Of a stretch of DNA of 64,000 nt, positions 1-8,716 are shown piece after piece. The stretch is taken from contig CAIJGA010000021.1 in the NCBI GenBank assembly GCA_903820085.1, forward strand, positions 124,001 through 188,000. The letters run 5' to 3'. Numbering within the stretch: position 1 is the stretch's first letter; every line of letters starts with the position of its first letter. Source of the DNA: an uncultured Chlorobiaceae bacterium (GTDB lineage Bacteria > Bacteroidota > Chlorobiia > Chlorobiales > Chlorobiaceae). Below the pieces are notes generated by a model. The model did not search any database, had not been told where the DNA came from, and worked only from the letters and a program-made list of their open reading frames with translations. The position numbers and the translations under genes are program-made.

Positions 1-2
1 TC

Positions 3-431
3 ATGATGATCGAGCGTTCGCACCGGGTTGAAAACCTGGTGACGGATGAACTGGCTGCGATGCTGGCCGGAGCGGAACCTCCGTTGCTGTTCGACATTCG
101 TACCGTCGGGGAGTTTGAGAAGAGCCGCATCGCAACTGCCATACGCCTCAATCCGGATACCGGCCCGGATGACTTTGCGGCTCGCTATGGACCTCTCGCG
201 GAGGGGCGTGACCTTGTTTTTTACTGTTCGATAGGCCAGCGGAGCTCTGAACTGCTTGAGCGGGTGCTGAGCGTGTGCGGGCGCGCGGGGGCGAAGAGCT
301 GCCGTAACCTGCGCGGCGGCATCTTTCGCTGGTATAACGAGGGAAAGCCGGTCATCGATGCCTCAGGCACGACGGATGATATCCACGGGTACGATCCGAT
401 CTGGGCTGTGATGCTCGAACGGCGCCGGTAA
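3..431 (+). CDS. Rhodanese-like domain protein (start may lie outside window)
   Basis: Single rhodanese domain of about 142 residues. The active-site loop CSIGQR has its cysteine at residue 75 and fits the CxxGxR cradle of rhodanese-type sulfurtransferases, which carry a persulfide. The upstream DIRT/EFE segment is the usual first half of the domain. No signal peptide or membrane segment is visible, so it is probably cytoplasmic. Two adjacent ATGs open the frame at positions 3 and 6, with no upstream stop or ribosome site in view, so the true start may be before the window. It converges with the hydroxylase gene that ends 5 bases downstream. The sulfur acceptor is unknown; a role in sulfur trafficking is plausible in a sulfide oxidiser but is inference. 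Confidence 0.8.
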   Translation: MMIERSHRVENLVTDELAAMLAGAEPPLLFDIRTVGEFEKSRIATAIRLNPDTGPDDFAARYGPLAEGRDLVFYCSIGQRSSELLERVLSVCGRAGAKSCRNLRGGIFRWYNEGKPVIDASGTTDDIHGYDPIWAVMLERRR

Positions 432-436
432 AGAGG

Positions 437-1210
437 TTATGGGCGGAACGGCTTCTGGAGCAGGGCGAAGAGCTGTTGCTTGTCGGAGTCGCTTTCATGG
501 TCGAGACCGAGACGGAGGTCGTCGAGATTGTCTTTTATCAGGAAACTGCCGAAAAGACGGTCCCACAGGGAGAGCATGCTGCCGTAGTTGGTGTCGTGTT
601 CGCTCCTGAGCCTCGAGTGATGGAGGCGGTGCATCATGGGGGAGGGAATGATGAGCCGGGCAAGACGTTCCAGAGCTGGCGGAATGGAAATGTTGCTGTG
701 GTGGAACTCAATGACCGGTGTCATGAGGAGCGAGTAGAGCAGCAGGTGTTCGATACGTGCACCCATCAGCATGAAAAGGGGGAGACGCAGCAGTTCCGAG
801 AACAGGATCTCCAGAAAATGAAACCGCCAACTGGTGGTGACGTCGAGGGTTTCGTCGCTGTGATGTACGGAGTGGAATCTCCAGAGAAATGCCGTTTCAT
901 GGTTAAGACGATGCCAGAGGTACATCCAGAGATCGATGAGCAGGACGATCGTGATGGCCTCGGCAACGGGGGGAAGAGCCAGCATCCCGATTCCCGGCCA
1001 GCCATTTCTCGACCACTCCAGCATGAATGCCATGAGTATGCCAGACGGTAGCAGGATCAGCAGGTTGAGGCCAGCCATTGAAAGGTTGAGCTTTGCATGG
1101 AGAGCGCGGCGCTTCTGCCGTGAAAAATAGGGATGGAGACCCTCAACAATCCAGAGTGTCACACCTGCAGCAATGGTCGTTCCGTATGAGAAAAAAAAGA
1201 TTTCTTGCAT
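437..1210 (-). CDS. Sterol desaturase / fatty acid hydroxylase family membrane protein
   Basis: Integral membrane di-iron oxygenase-like protein of 257 residues. The histidine boxes are HRLNH (100-104), HSVHH (113-117) and HRLHH (194-198), with further histidines at 170-171, which is the eight-histidine pattern of the FA_hydroxylase family. Hydrophobic stretches near 10-25, 45-65, 80-100 and 135-165 fit membrane helices. I chose the ATG at 1210 because a longer frame reaching 1360 would run into the neighbouring gene and its extra residues look unlike the family. The start is 7 bases after the stop of the upstream small gene, suggesting an operon. The family normally uses oxygen to hydroxylate or desaturate lipids, which is notable in an anaerobe; the substrate cannot be told. 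Confidence 0.8.
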   Translation of the reverse strand: MQEIFFFSYGTTIAAGVTLWIVEGLHPYFSRQKRRALHAKLNLSMAGLNLLILLPSGILMAFMLEWSRNGWPGIGMLALPPVAEAITIVLLIDLWMYLWHRLNHETAFLWRFHSVHHSDETLDVTTSWRFHFLEILFSELLRLPLFMLMGARIEHLLLYSLLMTPVIEFHHSNISIPPALERLARLIIPSPMMHRLHHSRLRSEHDTNYGSMLSLWDRLFGSFLIKDNLDDLRLGLDHESDSDKQQLFALLQKPFRP

Positions 1211-1217
1211 AGATGCA

Positions 1218-1640
1218 CTATTTTTTTGCTTCATCAATCTGACGCAGGATTTCCCGCAGCGAACCGGCCGTCTCCAGCCTCTCGTCGTCCGTGGCGGCAT
1301 GGTAAAAACTGATAATTGCTTTGCCGCCGATACCGATCGGGGGATACTCTTTTTCGGCAAGCATCGGCATCAGGGCAAGGAATTTTATCACACTCTCCTT
1401 CTCCATCCCGTTGATTCTGCCGAGGACATCTTCTGCGATACCCTGAGAGGCATCCTCACCGAGACCAGCAACATAAGCGGCGCTCTGCACGGCACCGTAC
1501 TGAAAACCAAGTACAGCAAAAACAATATCCCTGCTTGTCCTGCTTTCCAGTCCAGCCGGGCATTGCCCGATTGCTTCAGCGAGGAACTGCAGTGCCATTT
1601 TTGTTACGGCCTCGATGTTTTCTTCATGATTATTCTGCAT
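1218..1640 (-). CDS. Hypothetical helical protein, upstream of hydroxylase
   Basis: A 140-residue soluble protein I do not recognise. It is mostly predicted helix, with an alanine/glycine-rich middle (about 45-75) and a charged C-terminus ending EILRQIDEAKK. No signal peptide, cysteine cluster or known motif is visible. The ATG at 1640 is preferred over an in-frame TTG 9 bases upstream; neither has a clear Shine-Dalgarno sequence. It lies 7 bases upstream of the membrane hydroxylase on the same strand, so the two are probably cotranscribed. Composition looks coding, but there is no functional evidence. Confidence 0.6.
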   Translation of the reverse strand: MQNNHEENIEAVTKMALQFLAEAIGQCPAGLESRTSRDIVFAVLGFQYGAVQSAAYVAGLGEDASQGIAEDVLGRINGMEKESVIKFLALMPMLAEKEYPPIGIGGKAIISFYHAATDDERLETAGSLREILRQIDEAKK

Positions 1641-1816
1641 CAGGATCAAGAATTTTGTTGCACATTTTGCACATTTATAGGTCAGCGTTCATGAACGATG
1701 GAAGTCTTTCGCTCTTAACCGGTGTTTGCGATCATGATTTTGAATTGTTACAGACGTGTTAACCGTGCTATCCGGCATTTTAGTAGTATACAATAATTGA
1801 CGAATATCATGGAAAA

Positions 1817-2335
1817 ATGGCAGAATCACTTATTCCTGTTTTTAATCCTATGGAGATGACCCTGTTGCTGTGGATGATTGCTGCGATCCTTGTTATTATC
1901 GGTTTTGCCGGGCTGGTGCTGCCCGCTTTGCCCGGAATGGTCCTGATATTTTGCGGTCTTGTGGTTGCAGCCTGGGCCGAGCATTTTGTCTATGTCGGAT
2001 GGAAGACAATAACGTTTCTCGCGTTGCTCACGCTTTTTGCCTGGCTGATAGATTTGCTTTCCGGAATACTCGGCGCAAAAAAATTCGGTGCAGGCAGATC
2101 TGCTCTCATCGGTGCGACGATTGGGGCTGTTTGTGGCATGTTTTTCGGTATTCCCGGAATCGTTGCCGGACCTTTTTTTGGAGCGTTTACGGGTGAGCTG
2201 ATTGCCCGTCGCGGTTTCAAGGATGCCGGTCTTGCCGCAATCGGCACCTGGGTCGGGCTTGTTGCAGGTTCTGCCATGAAAATCGCCGTAGCGTTTATCA
2301 TGCTCGGTCTCTTTATTCTGGTCCGTTTTTTATAA
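1817..2335 (+). CDS. DUF456 family membrane protein
   Basis: A 172-residue protein that is almost entirely hydrophobic, with about four to five membrane helices. It has the family's LPALPG turn near residue 38, followed by glycine-rich helices (GATIGAVCGMFFGIPGIVAGPFFGAFTG region, cited here only as a pattern, near 99-126). DUF456 proteins are bacterial inner-membrane proteins of unknown function. Other in-frame ATGs at 1850 and 1856 are possible starts because no strong ribosome-binding site precedes 1817. It is monocistronic as far as the sequence shows, being followed by about 350 bases without a gene. Confidence 0.75.
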   Translation: MAESLIPVFNPMEMTLLLWMIAAILVIIGFAGLVLPALPGMVLIFCGLVVAAWAEHFVYVGWKTITFLALLTLFAWLIDLLSGILGAKKFGAGRSALIGATIGAVCGMFFGIPGIVAGPFFGAFTGELIARRGFKDAGLAAIGTWVGLVAGSAMKIAVAFIMLGLFILVRFL

Positions 2336-2684
2336 TCACCCTCTCGAAAAACCGGACAGTTCTCACATCCGGGTTGCTTGGCTGAAAATGAGAGGGAACT
2401 GAGCATTATATAACTTGGTGATTGATGTATCTGCTTTATTTAAAGACAATGTTGAACAGATATTACGGTGATTGCAGTTGGATCTGGATCGATTAATCGG
2501 TTTGGGAAATTCAGGCAACCCTCGAAACTCTCGAGGAGAGAACTTTCCTTGAGGTTTATGAAGAGGACACATCATCCTTTCCTTATCTTAACGGGTAAAA
2601 ATATTTCCCGGGGATACACAGAACGTGAAAAACGGGATGGTTACAAAATTTGCTGCCATTAAAGGATGAAGGGTCGTTATCAAT
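2336..2684. other. Intergenic region before dnaE
   Basis: I see no convincing gene in these 349 bases. A 64-codon frame at 2468-2662 has no family resemblance and no start signal. A short perfect stem (CCTCGA/TCGAGG at 2520-2536, five-base loop) has no T-run. The segment presumably carries the dnaE promoter; a purine-rich AAGGATGAAGG lies about 14-24 bases before the dnaE ATG and could serve as its ribosome-binding region. Confidence 0.5.
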
Positions 2685-5600
2685 ATGGATTTTATACATT
2701 TACATGCTCATACGCATTATTCGATGCAGAGCAGTCCGATTTTTCCGGATGAGATTTTTTCTGCCGCGATAAAGTTTGGCATGAAAAGTATTGCGGTTAC
2801 CGATTATTGCGCCATGTTCAATATGCCGCAGCTTTTCAGTGAGGCGAAACGTGCCGGTATAAAGCTTATTATTGGCAGTGAACTGTTGCTGCTTGAAACC
2901 GATGCTCACCAGCACAGTCGTATTCCTGTCTCTTCTTCACTGGTTTTGCTTGTTCAGAATGATGCGGGATACCGGAACCTTTGTATTCTGCTCTCAAGGG
3001 CAGCCAAGGAGGGGTTTGTCAACGGTATGCCGCATATTGAGAGTCGCCTGCTTGAAACCTGTCACGAGGGCCTGATTGCGCTTTCCGGTTACTCTTCGGG
3101 CAGGATTGGCAGGGCGCTCCTTGCAGGGGCCGCTGATGAGGCTGAAACCTTTGCGGCCTATTACCGGGAGATTTTCGGAGAGAACTTTTACCTTGAACTG
3201 CAACGCCATAACACTCCTTTTGATGACCAGCTCAATGAAGAGACTATTGCTCTGGCTGAAAAATTTTCAATCGAACTGGTTGCCACCAATAATGTTCACT
3301 ATCTCGAACGAAAGGATGCCGGTTGCTACAGGGCGATGGTGGCCAACCGGACCAAGGAAAAACTTTCGAACCCGCATCTGCTGGCGCTTGCCGGAAGCGA
3401 CCATTATCTGAAATCGTCTCAAGAGATGAGCGCCCTGTTCAGCGATGAACATCGGGAGCTGAGCAATACGGTGTTGATTGCCGAAAAGTGTTCCTACGCC
3501 TTTAGCAACAAAGAGCCAATTCTGCCGCACTTTCCGCTTCCGGAAGGGTTTGAGAACGAATTTGCCTATCTCCGTTACTTGACTTTGGAGGGTGCAAAGG
3601 AGAAGTATGCTGATTCGGAAGCCGATGGAATCACTGCTGAGGATGTCAGTGCAAGAATAGAGCTTGAGCTTGGGGTGATCGAAAAGATGGGATTCAGCTC
3701 ATATTTTCTCATTGTCAGCGATCTTATTGCCGCTTCAAGGAGGCTTGGCTATTCGGTTGGGCCGGGCAGGGGATCAGCAGCAGGAAGTATTGTCGCCTAT
3801 CTGACCGGTATAACCCGCATCGACCCGTTAAAATACAAGCTGCTGTTTGAGCGGTTTTTAAATCCGGAACGCTCTTCAATGCCTGATATCGATATTGATT
3901 TTACCCCTGTCGGCAAGCAGAAGGTTCTTGAGTATACCGTTGAAAAGTATGGGGCCGAGAGCGTTGCAAAGGTCATTGCCATTGGTACGTTTGCTGCCAA
4001 GGCGGCGATTCGTGATGCCGGAAGGGTCCTTGAGGTTCCGCTTCCTCTGGTCGACAAACTCGCAAAACTTGTTCCGGTCAAGCCAGGCATAACGCTTGAA
4101 AAGGCGTTGAGTGAAGCAAAAGAGATGCAGCAGTTTGCCGACAGCACACCGGAGCTCCAGGAGTTGATACGCTATGCACGCGCTCTTGAGGGGAGGGCCC
4201 GGAATGTCTCCATGCATGCAGGTGCTGTTGTGATTACTGACGGGCGGCTTGAGGAGCAGGTGCCTCTCTATGTTTCCAACAAGATTGAGACTGAGGTGCG
4301 TAAATTTGCCGATGAAATTGATCTTGACGAACCCGATCATGTCAGGGGAAAGGCTTCTGACGGCAGCGAGGAGAAGCAGGTTGTTACCCAGTTTGACAAG
4401 AACTGGATCGAAACCTCCGGACTGCTCAAGATTGATTATCTCGGCCTTGAAACTTTGGCGGTTATTGATGAAACGCTCAAGATGATCAAGCGGCGGCACA
4501 ACCTTGATATCGAGCTTGAAAAAGTTCCCATGAACGACCGCAAGACCTTCAGGATTTTTCAGGAGGGCAAGATGGCCGGTATTTTCCAGTTTGAGTCGTC
4601 CGGGATGCAGAGCTATATGACCCGCCTTCAGCCTACCCAGATTGGCGACATCATAGCCATGAGCGCGCTCTATCGTCCGGGCGCTCTGAATGCGCGTATT
4701 GATGAGAAGCGCAATGCTGTTGATCTTTTTGTCGACCGCAAGCATGGCCGTGAAGCAATCGATTACATGCACCCCATGCTTGAGACGATTTTGAAGGAGA
4801 CGTATGGCGTTATTGTCTATCAGGAACAGGTGATGCAGATTTCACAGGTTATGGGTGGTTTCTCTCTTGCCAAGGCGGATAATCTGCGTAAGGCGATGGG
4901 GAAAAAAATGCCTGAAATCATGGAGACGTACAAGGTTGATTTTGTTCAGGGTGCCATCCAGCAGGGGGTACACGATACGCTGGCTACGAGGGTCTTTGAA
5001 CTGATGGCTGAATTTGCCGGTTACGGATTCAACAAAAGCCATTCGGCGGCCTATGGAGTGCTTGCATACTGGACAGGCTATCTGAAAGCCCACTATACGA
5101 TCGAGTTTGTGACGGCCGTCCTGAACAGTGAAATAGGCGATATTGAACGGATGAAACATTTGACCGATGAGGCCAAAAGTTTCGGCATTTCGACTCTTCC
5201 GCCCTCAATCAATAAAAGTGACGCTCTTTTTTCGGTTGAGGATGTCGCTGGCCGTTCGTTCATCAGGGTGGGTCTGAGTGCCATCAAGCAGGTTGGCGCG
5301 GCAGCAAGAGCGGTTGTTACCTCAAGGCTTCGCAGAAAACGGGACTTTGTGAACCTCTTTGATCTGTCGGCTTCGGTCGATTTGAGAGTCATGAACCGCA
5401 AGGCGCTTGAGTGCCTGATTCTTTCGGGTGCATTTGACGAGCTTGATTTGCACCGTGCCCGGCTGCTTGCCAATGTTGACAAGGCGTTTAAATTCGGTCA
5501 GATGCAGAACCGTTCGGTGACGCTGGGGCAGTGCGGCTTTTTTACGGCTGAAGAGGGAGCCCTTCTTGAGGAAGAGCACTATCCTGATATGGATCAAGCC

Positions 5601-6254
5601 GAAATGATGGCGGAAGCTGAAAAGCTTTTGCATGAAAAGAAGCTGGTCGGGTTTTATCTGAGCCATCATCCGCTTTCACCCTATCGTCGTGACTGGCAGG
5701 CTTTTGCAACGCTTCAGCTTCAGGCAAAAGAGGTTGTTCCGGCAAAACAGTACAAGGTGATCGGCCTTGTCGTATCGGTAAAGCCCTATCAGGACCGGAA
5801 AGGAAAGCAGATGCTTTTTGGCTCTATTGAGGATTTTACGGGTAAGGCGGACTTTACCGTTTTTGCCAGTCTTTACGAGCAGTACGGCCATCTGATAAAG
5901 CCTGAAGAGGTGCTGATGCTGGTTGCCGAAGGGGAAGTGAGCGGCGGGATACTCAAATTGCTTGTTCGTGAGGTGATCCCGATAAAAAAGGTCAGGAACG
6001 CTCTTGTCAAAAAAATTATCCTGAAAATTGATGCTGATGATCAGATGCAGATGGAAAAGCTTGGCCGGGTAAAAAAAATATTTGACTCCAACAAGGGCGG
6101 AACGCCGGTTGAGTTTGAGGTAAAGGCTCAGTCGGGAGATAATATTGAAACAATCAGCATCTTTGCCCGCAGCACACCGATCGATGCTGCAGAAAGTACC
6201 ATCGAAAAGCTTGAGGAGGTTCTCGGTCCCGATAATGTGCGTATTTCCGGGTAG
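2685..6254 (+). CDS. dnaE: DNA polymerase III subunit alpha
   Basis: Replicative polymerase of 1189 residues, the usual length for DnaE. Order: PHP domain (about 1-220), family C polymerase palm with PDIDIDF at 400-406 supplying two catalytic aspartates, the PGRGSAAGS loop (about 360), the AGYGFNKSHSAAYG fingers region (about 775-790), a helix-hairpin-helix region, and a C-terminal OB fold (about 1025-1110). The PHP site looks degenerate: the HLHAH motif is intact (5-9), but TDH reads TDY, NDVHY reads NNVHY, and the later histidine of DAxxH is missing. It is therefore unlikely to be an active PHP nuclease, and proofreading would rest on a separate DnaQ subunit. It acts in the cytoplasmic replisome. 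It starts at ATG 2685 and is followed after 90 bases by thioredoxin. Confidence 0.97.
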   Translation: MDFIHLHAHTHYSMQSSPIFPDEIFSAAIKFGMKSIAVTDYCAMFNMPQLFSEAKRAGIKLIIGSELLLLETDAHQHSRIPVSSSLVLLVQNDAGYRNLCILLSRAAKEGFVNGMPHIESRLLETCHEGLIALSGYSSGRIGRALLAGAADEAETFAAYYREIFGENFYLELQRHNTPFDDQLNEETIALAEKFSIELVATNNVHYLERKDAGCYRAMVANRTKEKLSNPHLLALAGSDHYLKSSQEMSALFSDEHRELSNTVLIAEKCSYAFSNKEPILPHFPLPEGFENEFAYLRYLTLEGAKEKYADSEADGITAEDVSARIELELGVIEKMGFSSYFLIVSDLIAASRRLGYSVGPGRGSAAGSIVAYLTGITRIDPLKYKLLFERFLNPERSSMPDIDIDFTPVGKQKVLEYTVEKYGAESVAKVIAIGTFAAKAAIRDAGRVLEVPLPLVDKLAKLVPVKPGITLEKALSEAKEMQQFADSTPELQELIRYARALEGRARNVSMHAGAVVITDGRLEEQVPLYVSNKIETEVRKFADEIDLDEPDHVRGKASDGSEEKQVVTQFDKNWIETSGLLKIDYLGLETLAVIDETLKMIKRRHNLDIELEKVPMNDRKTFRIFQEGKMAGIFQFESSGMQSYMTRLQPTQIGDIIAMSALYRPGALNARIDEKRNAVDLFVDRKHGREAIDYMHPMLETILKETYGVIVYQEQVMQISQVMGGFSLAKADNLRKAMGKKMPEIMETYKVDFVQGAIQQGVHDTLATRVFELMAEFAGYGFNKSHSAAYGVLAYWTGYLKAHYTIEFVTAVLNSEIGDIERMKHLTDEAKSFGISTLPPSINKSDALFSVEDVAGRSFIRVGLSAIKQVGAAARAVVTSRLRRKRDFVNLFDLSASVDLRVMNRKALECLILSGAFDELDLHRARLLANVDKAFKFGQMQNRSVTLGQCGFFTAEEGALLEEEHYPDMDQAEMMAEAEKLLHEKKLVGFYLSHHPLSPYRRDWQAFATLQLQAKEVVPAKQYKVIGLVVSVKPYQDRKGKQMLFGSIEDFTGKADFTVFASLYEQYGHLIKPEEVLMLVAEGEVSGGILKLLVREVIPIKKVRNALVKKIILKIDADDQMQMEKLGRVKKIFDSNKGGTPVEFEVKAQSGDNIETISIFARSTPIDAAESTIEKLEEVLGPDNVRISG

Positions 6255-6344
6255 CCTGATTTATTGATAATTTTTTATTACTTTCTTCACTGACTGACTA
6301 TTACGCTGAGACGATCATTAATTTAAAAGGGTACAAAAAAAACA

Positions 6345-6674
6345 ATGAGTGGAAAATATCTTGTGGCAACAGACCTGAATTTCAAGGCAGAGATCCTCGA
6401 TTCAACACAAGTTGCGCTGGTTGATTTCTGGGCAGCCTGGTGTGGTCCCTGCAAGATGCTAGGACCAGTTATTGAAGAGCTTGCGGGTGACTATGCAGGA
6501 AAGGCTGTCATTGCAAAACTCAATGTTGACGAGAATCCCAATACTGCTGCCCAGTACGGCATCAGGAGCATTCCTTCACTGCTGGTCTTTAAAAATGGTC
6601 AGGTTGTTGACCAGATGCTTGGAGCCATGCCGAAAAACATGATCGCCAAGAAACTTGATGAGCATATCGGCTGA
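6345..6674 (+). CDS. trxA: Thioredoxin, first copy of tandem pair
   Basis: A 109-residue thioredoxin with the redox motif WCGPCK (Cys33, Cys36) and the conserved cis-proline in RSIPSL. It reduces protein disulfides in the cytoplasm and is itself reduced by thioredoxin reductase, encoded at 7387. A second copy lies 293 bases downstream. The first 83 coding bases of the two genes differ at only two positions (one Val/Ser codon), while the rest differs mainly at third positions. Start ATG 6345 follows an A-rich leader with AAAAGGG. A GC-rich hairpin follows the stop. Confidence 0.96.
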   Translation: MSGKYLVATDLNFKAEILDSTQVALVDFWAAWCGPCKMLGPVIEELAGDYAGKAVIAKLNVDENPNTAAQYGIRSIPSLLVFKNGQVVDQMLGAMPKNMIAKKLDEHIG

Positions 6675-6700
6675 TACAGCGAGAATATCGAAGCCAGGTT

Positions 6701-6722
6701 ATCCCGGCTCCGGCGCCGGGAT
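6701..6722 (+). terminator. GC-rich hairpin after first thioredoxin gene
   Basis: An 8-bp perfect inverted repeat (ATCCCGGC / GCCGGGAT) with a six-base loop sits 27 bases after the trxA stop. No T-run follows, so it is a weak call as an intrinsic terminator; it may instead stabilise or separate the trxA transcript. Confidence 0.4.
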
Positions 6723-6848
6723 GCGGGTAATGGTCACCTTCATTCCATTCTTTGTCTGAACTATCACCAGCACCCTTGTCTTTTTTCTGGACGGATATCA
6801 AGAGTGAACTGTTTCGATCTACGTCATCCAGTCACTCATGCTGTGATT

Positions 6849-6906
6849 TTTTAAGGGCTTTTTAAGCTTGGCTTCAAAGTCCTTAAAGATTGGTGCGGAT
6901 ATATTT
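6849..6906 (+). promoter_or_regulatory. Conserved 58-nt upstream block, copy A (before second thioredoxin)
   Basis: By eye, this block aligns without gaps to 9165-9222, with 44 of 58 positions identical. Conserved cores are TTTTAAGG, TTTTTAAG, TGGCTTCA, TTAAAG, TTGGT, GATA and TTT. The 3' end of the block is 61 bases before the second thioredoxin ATG; in copy B it is 59 bases before the zinc-ribbon ATG. The near-equal distance argues for a shared promoter or operator rather than a chance repeat. I cannot assign a sigma factor. Confidence 0.55.
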
Positions 6907-6967
6907 TTGCTGTTAGAACAATTGCAATGTTGAGGCTTTTATTAATCGTAAACTGGAACAGAAAATA

Positions 6968-7297
6968 ATGAGTGGAAAATATCTTTCGGCAACAGACCTG
7001 AATTTCAAGGCAGAGATCCTCGATTCAACACAAGTTGCGCTGGTTGATTTTTGGGCGCCGTGGTGTGGCCCTTGTATGATGCTTGGCCCTGTGATTGAAG
7101 AGCTTGCAGGCGATTACGAAGGAAAAGCGGTCATTGCAAAACTTAATGTAGACGATAATCCGAAAATTGCTGCACAGTATGGTATCAGAAGCATTCCTTC
7201 TCTCTTGATTTTCAAAAACGGCGAGGTTGTAGATCAGATGCTTGGAGCCATGCCAAAAAATGCGATTGCCAAGAAAATCGATGAGCATATCGGCTGA
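6968..7297 (+). CDS. Thioredoxin, second copy of tandem pair
   Basis: A 109-residue thioredoxin with redox motif WCGPCM (Cys33, Cys36). The lysine that follows the motif in most thioredoxins is methionine here, and the preceding residue is proline, so its redox potential or partner choice may differ from the first copy. Sequence is otherwise close to the neighbour, including the cis-Pro loop RSIPSL and the C-terminus. Similarity continues for about 35 bases past the stop codons, marking a tandem duplication. It has its own upstream region with the 58-nt block shared with the zinc-ribbon gene, so it is probably regulated separately from trxA. Thioredoxin reductase follows after 89 bases. Confidence 0.95.
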   Translation: MSGKYLSATDLNFKAEILDSTQVALVDFWAPWCGPCMMLGPVIEELAGDYEGKAVIAKLNVDDNPKIAAQYGIRSIPSLLIFKNGEVVDQMLGAMPKNAIAKKIDEHIG

Positions 7298-7386
7298 TTG
7301 TGCGAGAACAATGAAGCCTGTTTCCCCTGCATCAGCGGTTGGGGAGTAGTTTTCCTTCACTTCCATTCTCATTTTTGAACAACATC

Positions 7387-8322
7387 ATGGAGAGAAACGT
7401 ACGCGATATCATCATCATGGGTACCGGCCCAGCCGGATACACCGCAGCTATTTATACCGGGCGGGCAAATCTCAAGCCTTTGGTCATCGATGGATTTCAG
7501 CCAGGTGGTCAGCTTATGATTACGACCGAGATCGAGAATTTTCCGGGTTTTCCTGAAGGTATTCGCGGCCCGGAACTTATGGCAAAAATGCGTGCACAGG
7601 CAACAAAGTTTGAGACGGAGTTTGTTAGTGGGAGCGTCACTGAGGTTGATTTGTCGAGAAGCCCTTTTTGCCTGACGCTTCAGGATGGTCAGGAATTTTT
7701 TACCCATTCGCTTATTGTTGCTACCGGAGCAAATGCCAAATGGCTGAATATAGAATCGGAAGTTCGTTATCGGGGCAAGGGAGTATCGGCCTGTGCTACT
7801 TGTGATGGTTTTTTCTTTCGTGACTGCAAGGTCTTTGTTGTTGGCGGAGGTGATACGGCAATGGAGGAGGCCCTCTATCTGACTAAATTCGCATCGCATG
7901 TTACCCTTGTGCATCGCCGTGAAGAGTTCCGCTCATCAAAAATCATGAGCCTTCGTACCCGAAAAAATCCGAAAATCAGCATGATGCTCAATGAAGTCGT
8001 TGATGAAATTCTTGGCGACGGTCAAAAAGTAACCGGAATCCGGTTGAAAAATGTGGTGACCGGTGAATTTTCAGAGCATGAGTGTGATGGTGTTTTTCTG
8101 GCTATCGGGCATGAACCGAATTCAGCCTTGTTCAAGGATCAGCTCGATCTGGATGATTACGGCTATATAAAAACAAAAAAAACATCCACAGAAACCAACG
8201 TGCCTGGTGTTTTTGCCTGTGGAGACGTTCAGGACTTTATCTATCGCCAGGCGGTTACTGCCGTTGGAACAGGCTGCATGGCGGCAGTGGACGCTGAACG
8301 GTTTCTTGAGACGATACGGTAA
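7387..8322 (+). CDS. trxB: Thioredoxin reductase (NADPH)
   Basis: A 311-residue FAD/NADPH flavoenzyme that passes electrons from NADPH to thioredoxin. Visible motifs: FAD-binding GTGPAG (12-17), redox pair CATC (Cys136, Cys139) lying between the NADPH and FAD halves as in low-Mr TrxR, NADPH-binding GGGDTA just after it, and the C-terminal GDV motif of the second FAD segment. The ATG at 7387 gives the family length; an in-frame TTG at 7339 would add 16 unlikely residues. The last 68 bases overlap, tail to tail, the end of the Nudix gene on the other strand. Confidence 0.95.
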   Translation: MERNVRDIIIMGTGPAGYTAAIYTGRANLKPLVIDGFQPGGQLMITTEIENFPGFPEGIRGPELMAKMRAQATKFETEFVSGSVTEVDLSRSPFCLTLQDGQEFFTHSLIVATGANAKWLNIESEVRYRGKGVSACATCDGFFFRDCKVFVVGGGDTAMEEALYLTKFASHVTLVHRREEFRSSKIMSLRTRKNPKISMMLNEVVDEILGDGQKVTGIRLKNVVTGEFSEHECDGVFLAIGHEPNSALFKDQLDLDDYGYIKTKKTSTETNVPGVFACGDVQDFIYRQAVTAVGTGCMAAVDAERFLETIR

Positions 8323-8716
8323 ATTTAAAAAAGCTGTTGAAGTAGTCGGAAAGTACCTGGTTGAAGCCGTAAGCAAGGTTTTCTTGTTCGGCTTCCTCCC
8401 GGGAAAACCACCGGAGCATCTGCCCTTCATGAAGGACCATGTTCTGCAGCTCAAACTCCGCCGGTTTTAAAAAAACGTACTCGGTCCGGTCAGCAAACTC
8501 ATAGATACGGAACAGCTCGCACCCTTCAGTGTTGACTTCAATCTCTTCAAGCATTTCCCTTACAATACACTCCGCAGGGGTTTCATCGTGTTCTATATGC
8601 CCGCCAGGCAAGTCCCACATGCCGGGACAGGAAATTGAGGGCAGGTCGTCCCTGAGCACCAAAAGAACCTGCTGGAAGCTGTTGTAAAAAATAATGCTGG
8701 CGCCACGATGTTTCAT
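8255..8716 (-). CDS. Nudix hydrolase
   Basis: A 153-residue Nudix protein. The Nudix box begins at Gly39 and has Glu45, Arg53-Glu54 and Glu57-Glu58 in the correct Gx5Ex7REUxEE spacing; the usual glycine after EE is replaced. These enzymes hydrolyse nucleoside diphosphates linked to another group; the substrate is not predictable here. The ATG at 8716 overlaps the TGA of the upstream membrane-protein gene (ATGA), so the two are likely translationally coupled. The C-terminal tail after residue 130 looks non-conserved and is encoded in the stretch that overlaps trxB, so the stop may have been gained by drift. Confidence 0.85.
   Translation of the reverse strand: MKHRGASIIFYNSFQQVLLVLRDDLPSISCPGMWDLPGGHIEHDETPAECIVREMLEEIEVNTEGCELFRIYEFADRTEYVFLKPAEFELQNMVLHEGQMLRWFSREEAEQENLAYGFNQVLSDYFNSFFKFTVSSQETVQRPLPPCSLFQRQ

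Noticed and set aside
476-1051. 191-codon plus-strand frame
   Set aside because: It is the antisense shadow of the histidine-box hydroxylase, which has family motifs; the plus frame has none.
2468-2662. 64-codon frame before dnaE
   Set aside because: No ribosome site, no recognisable pattern and atypical composition.
6849-6906. Sigma-54 promoter for the second thioredoxin
   Set aside because: No TGGCAC-N5-TTGC pattern; the conserved blocks do not fit a -24/-12 layout although rpoN is present.
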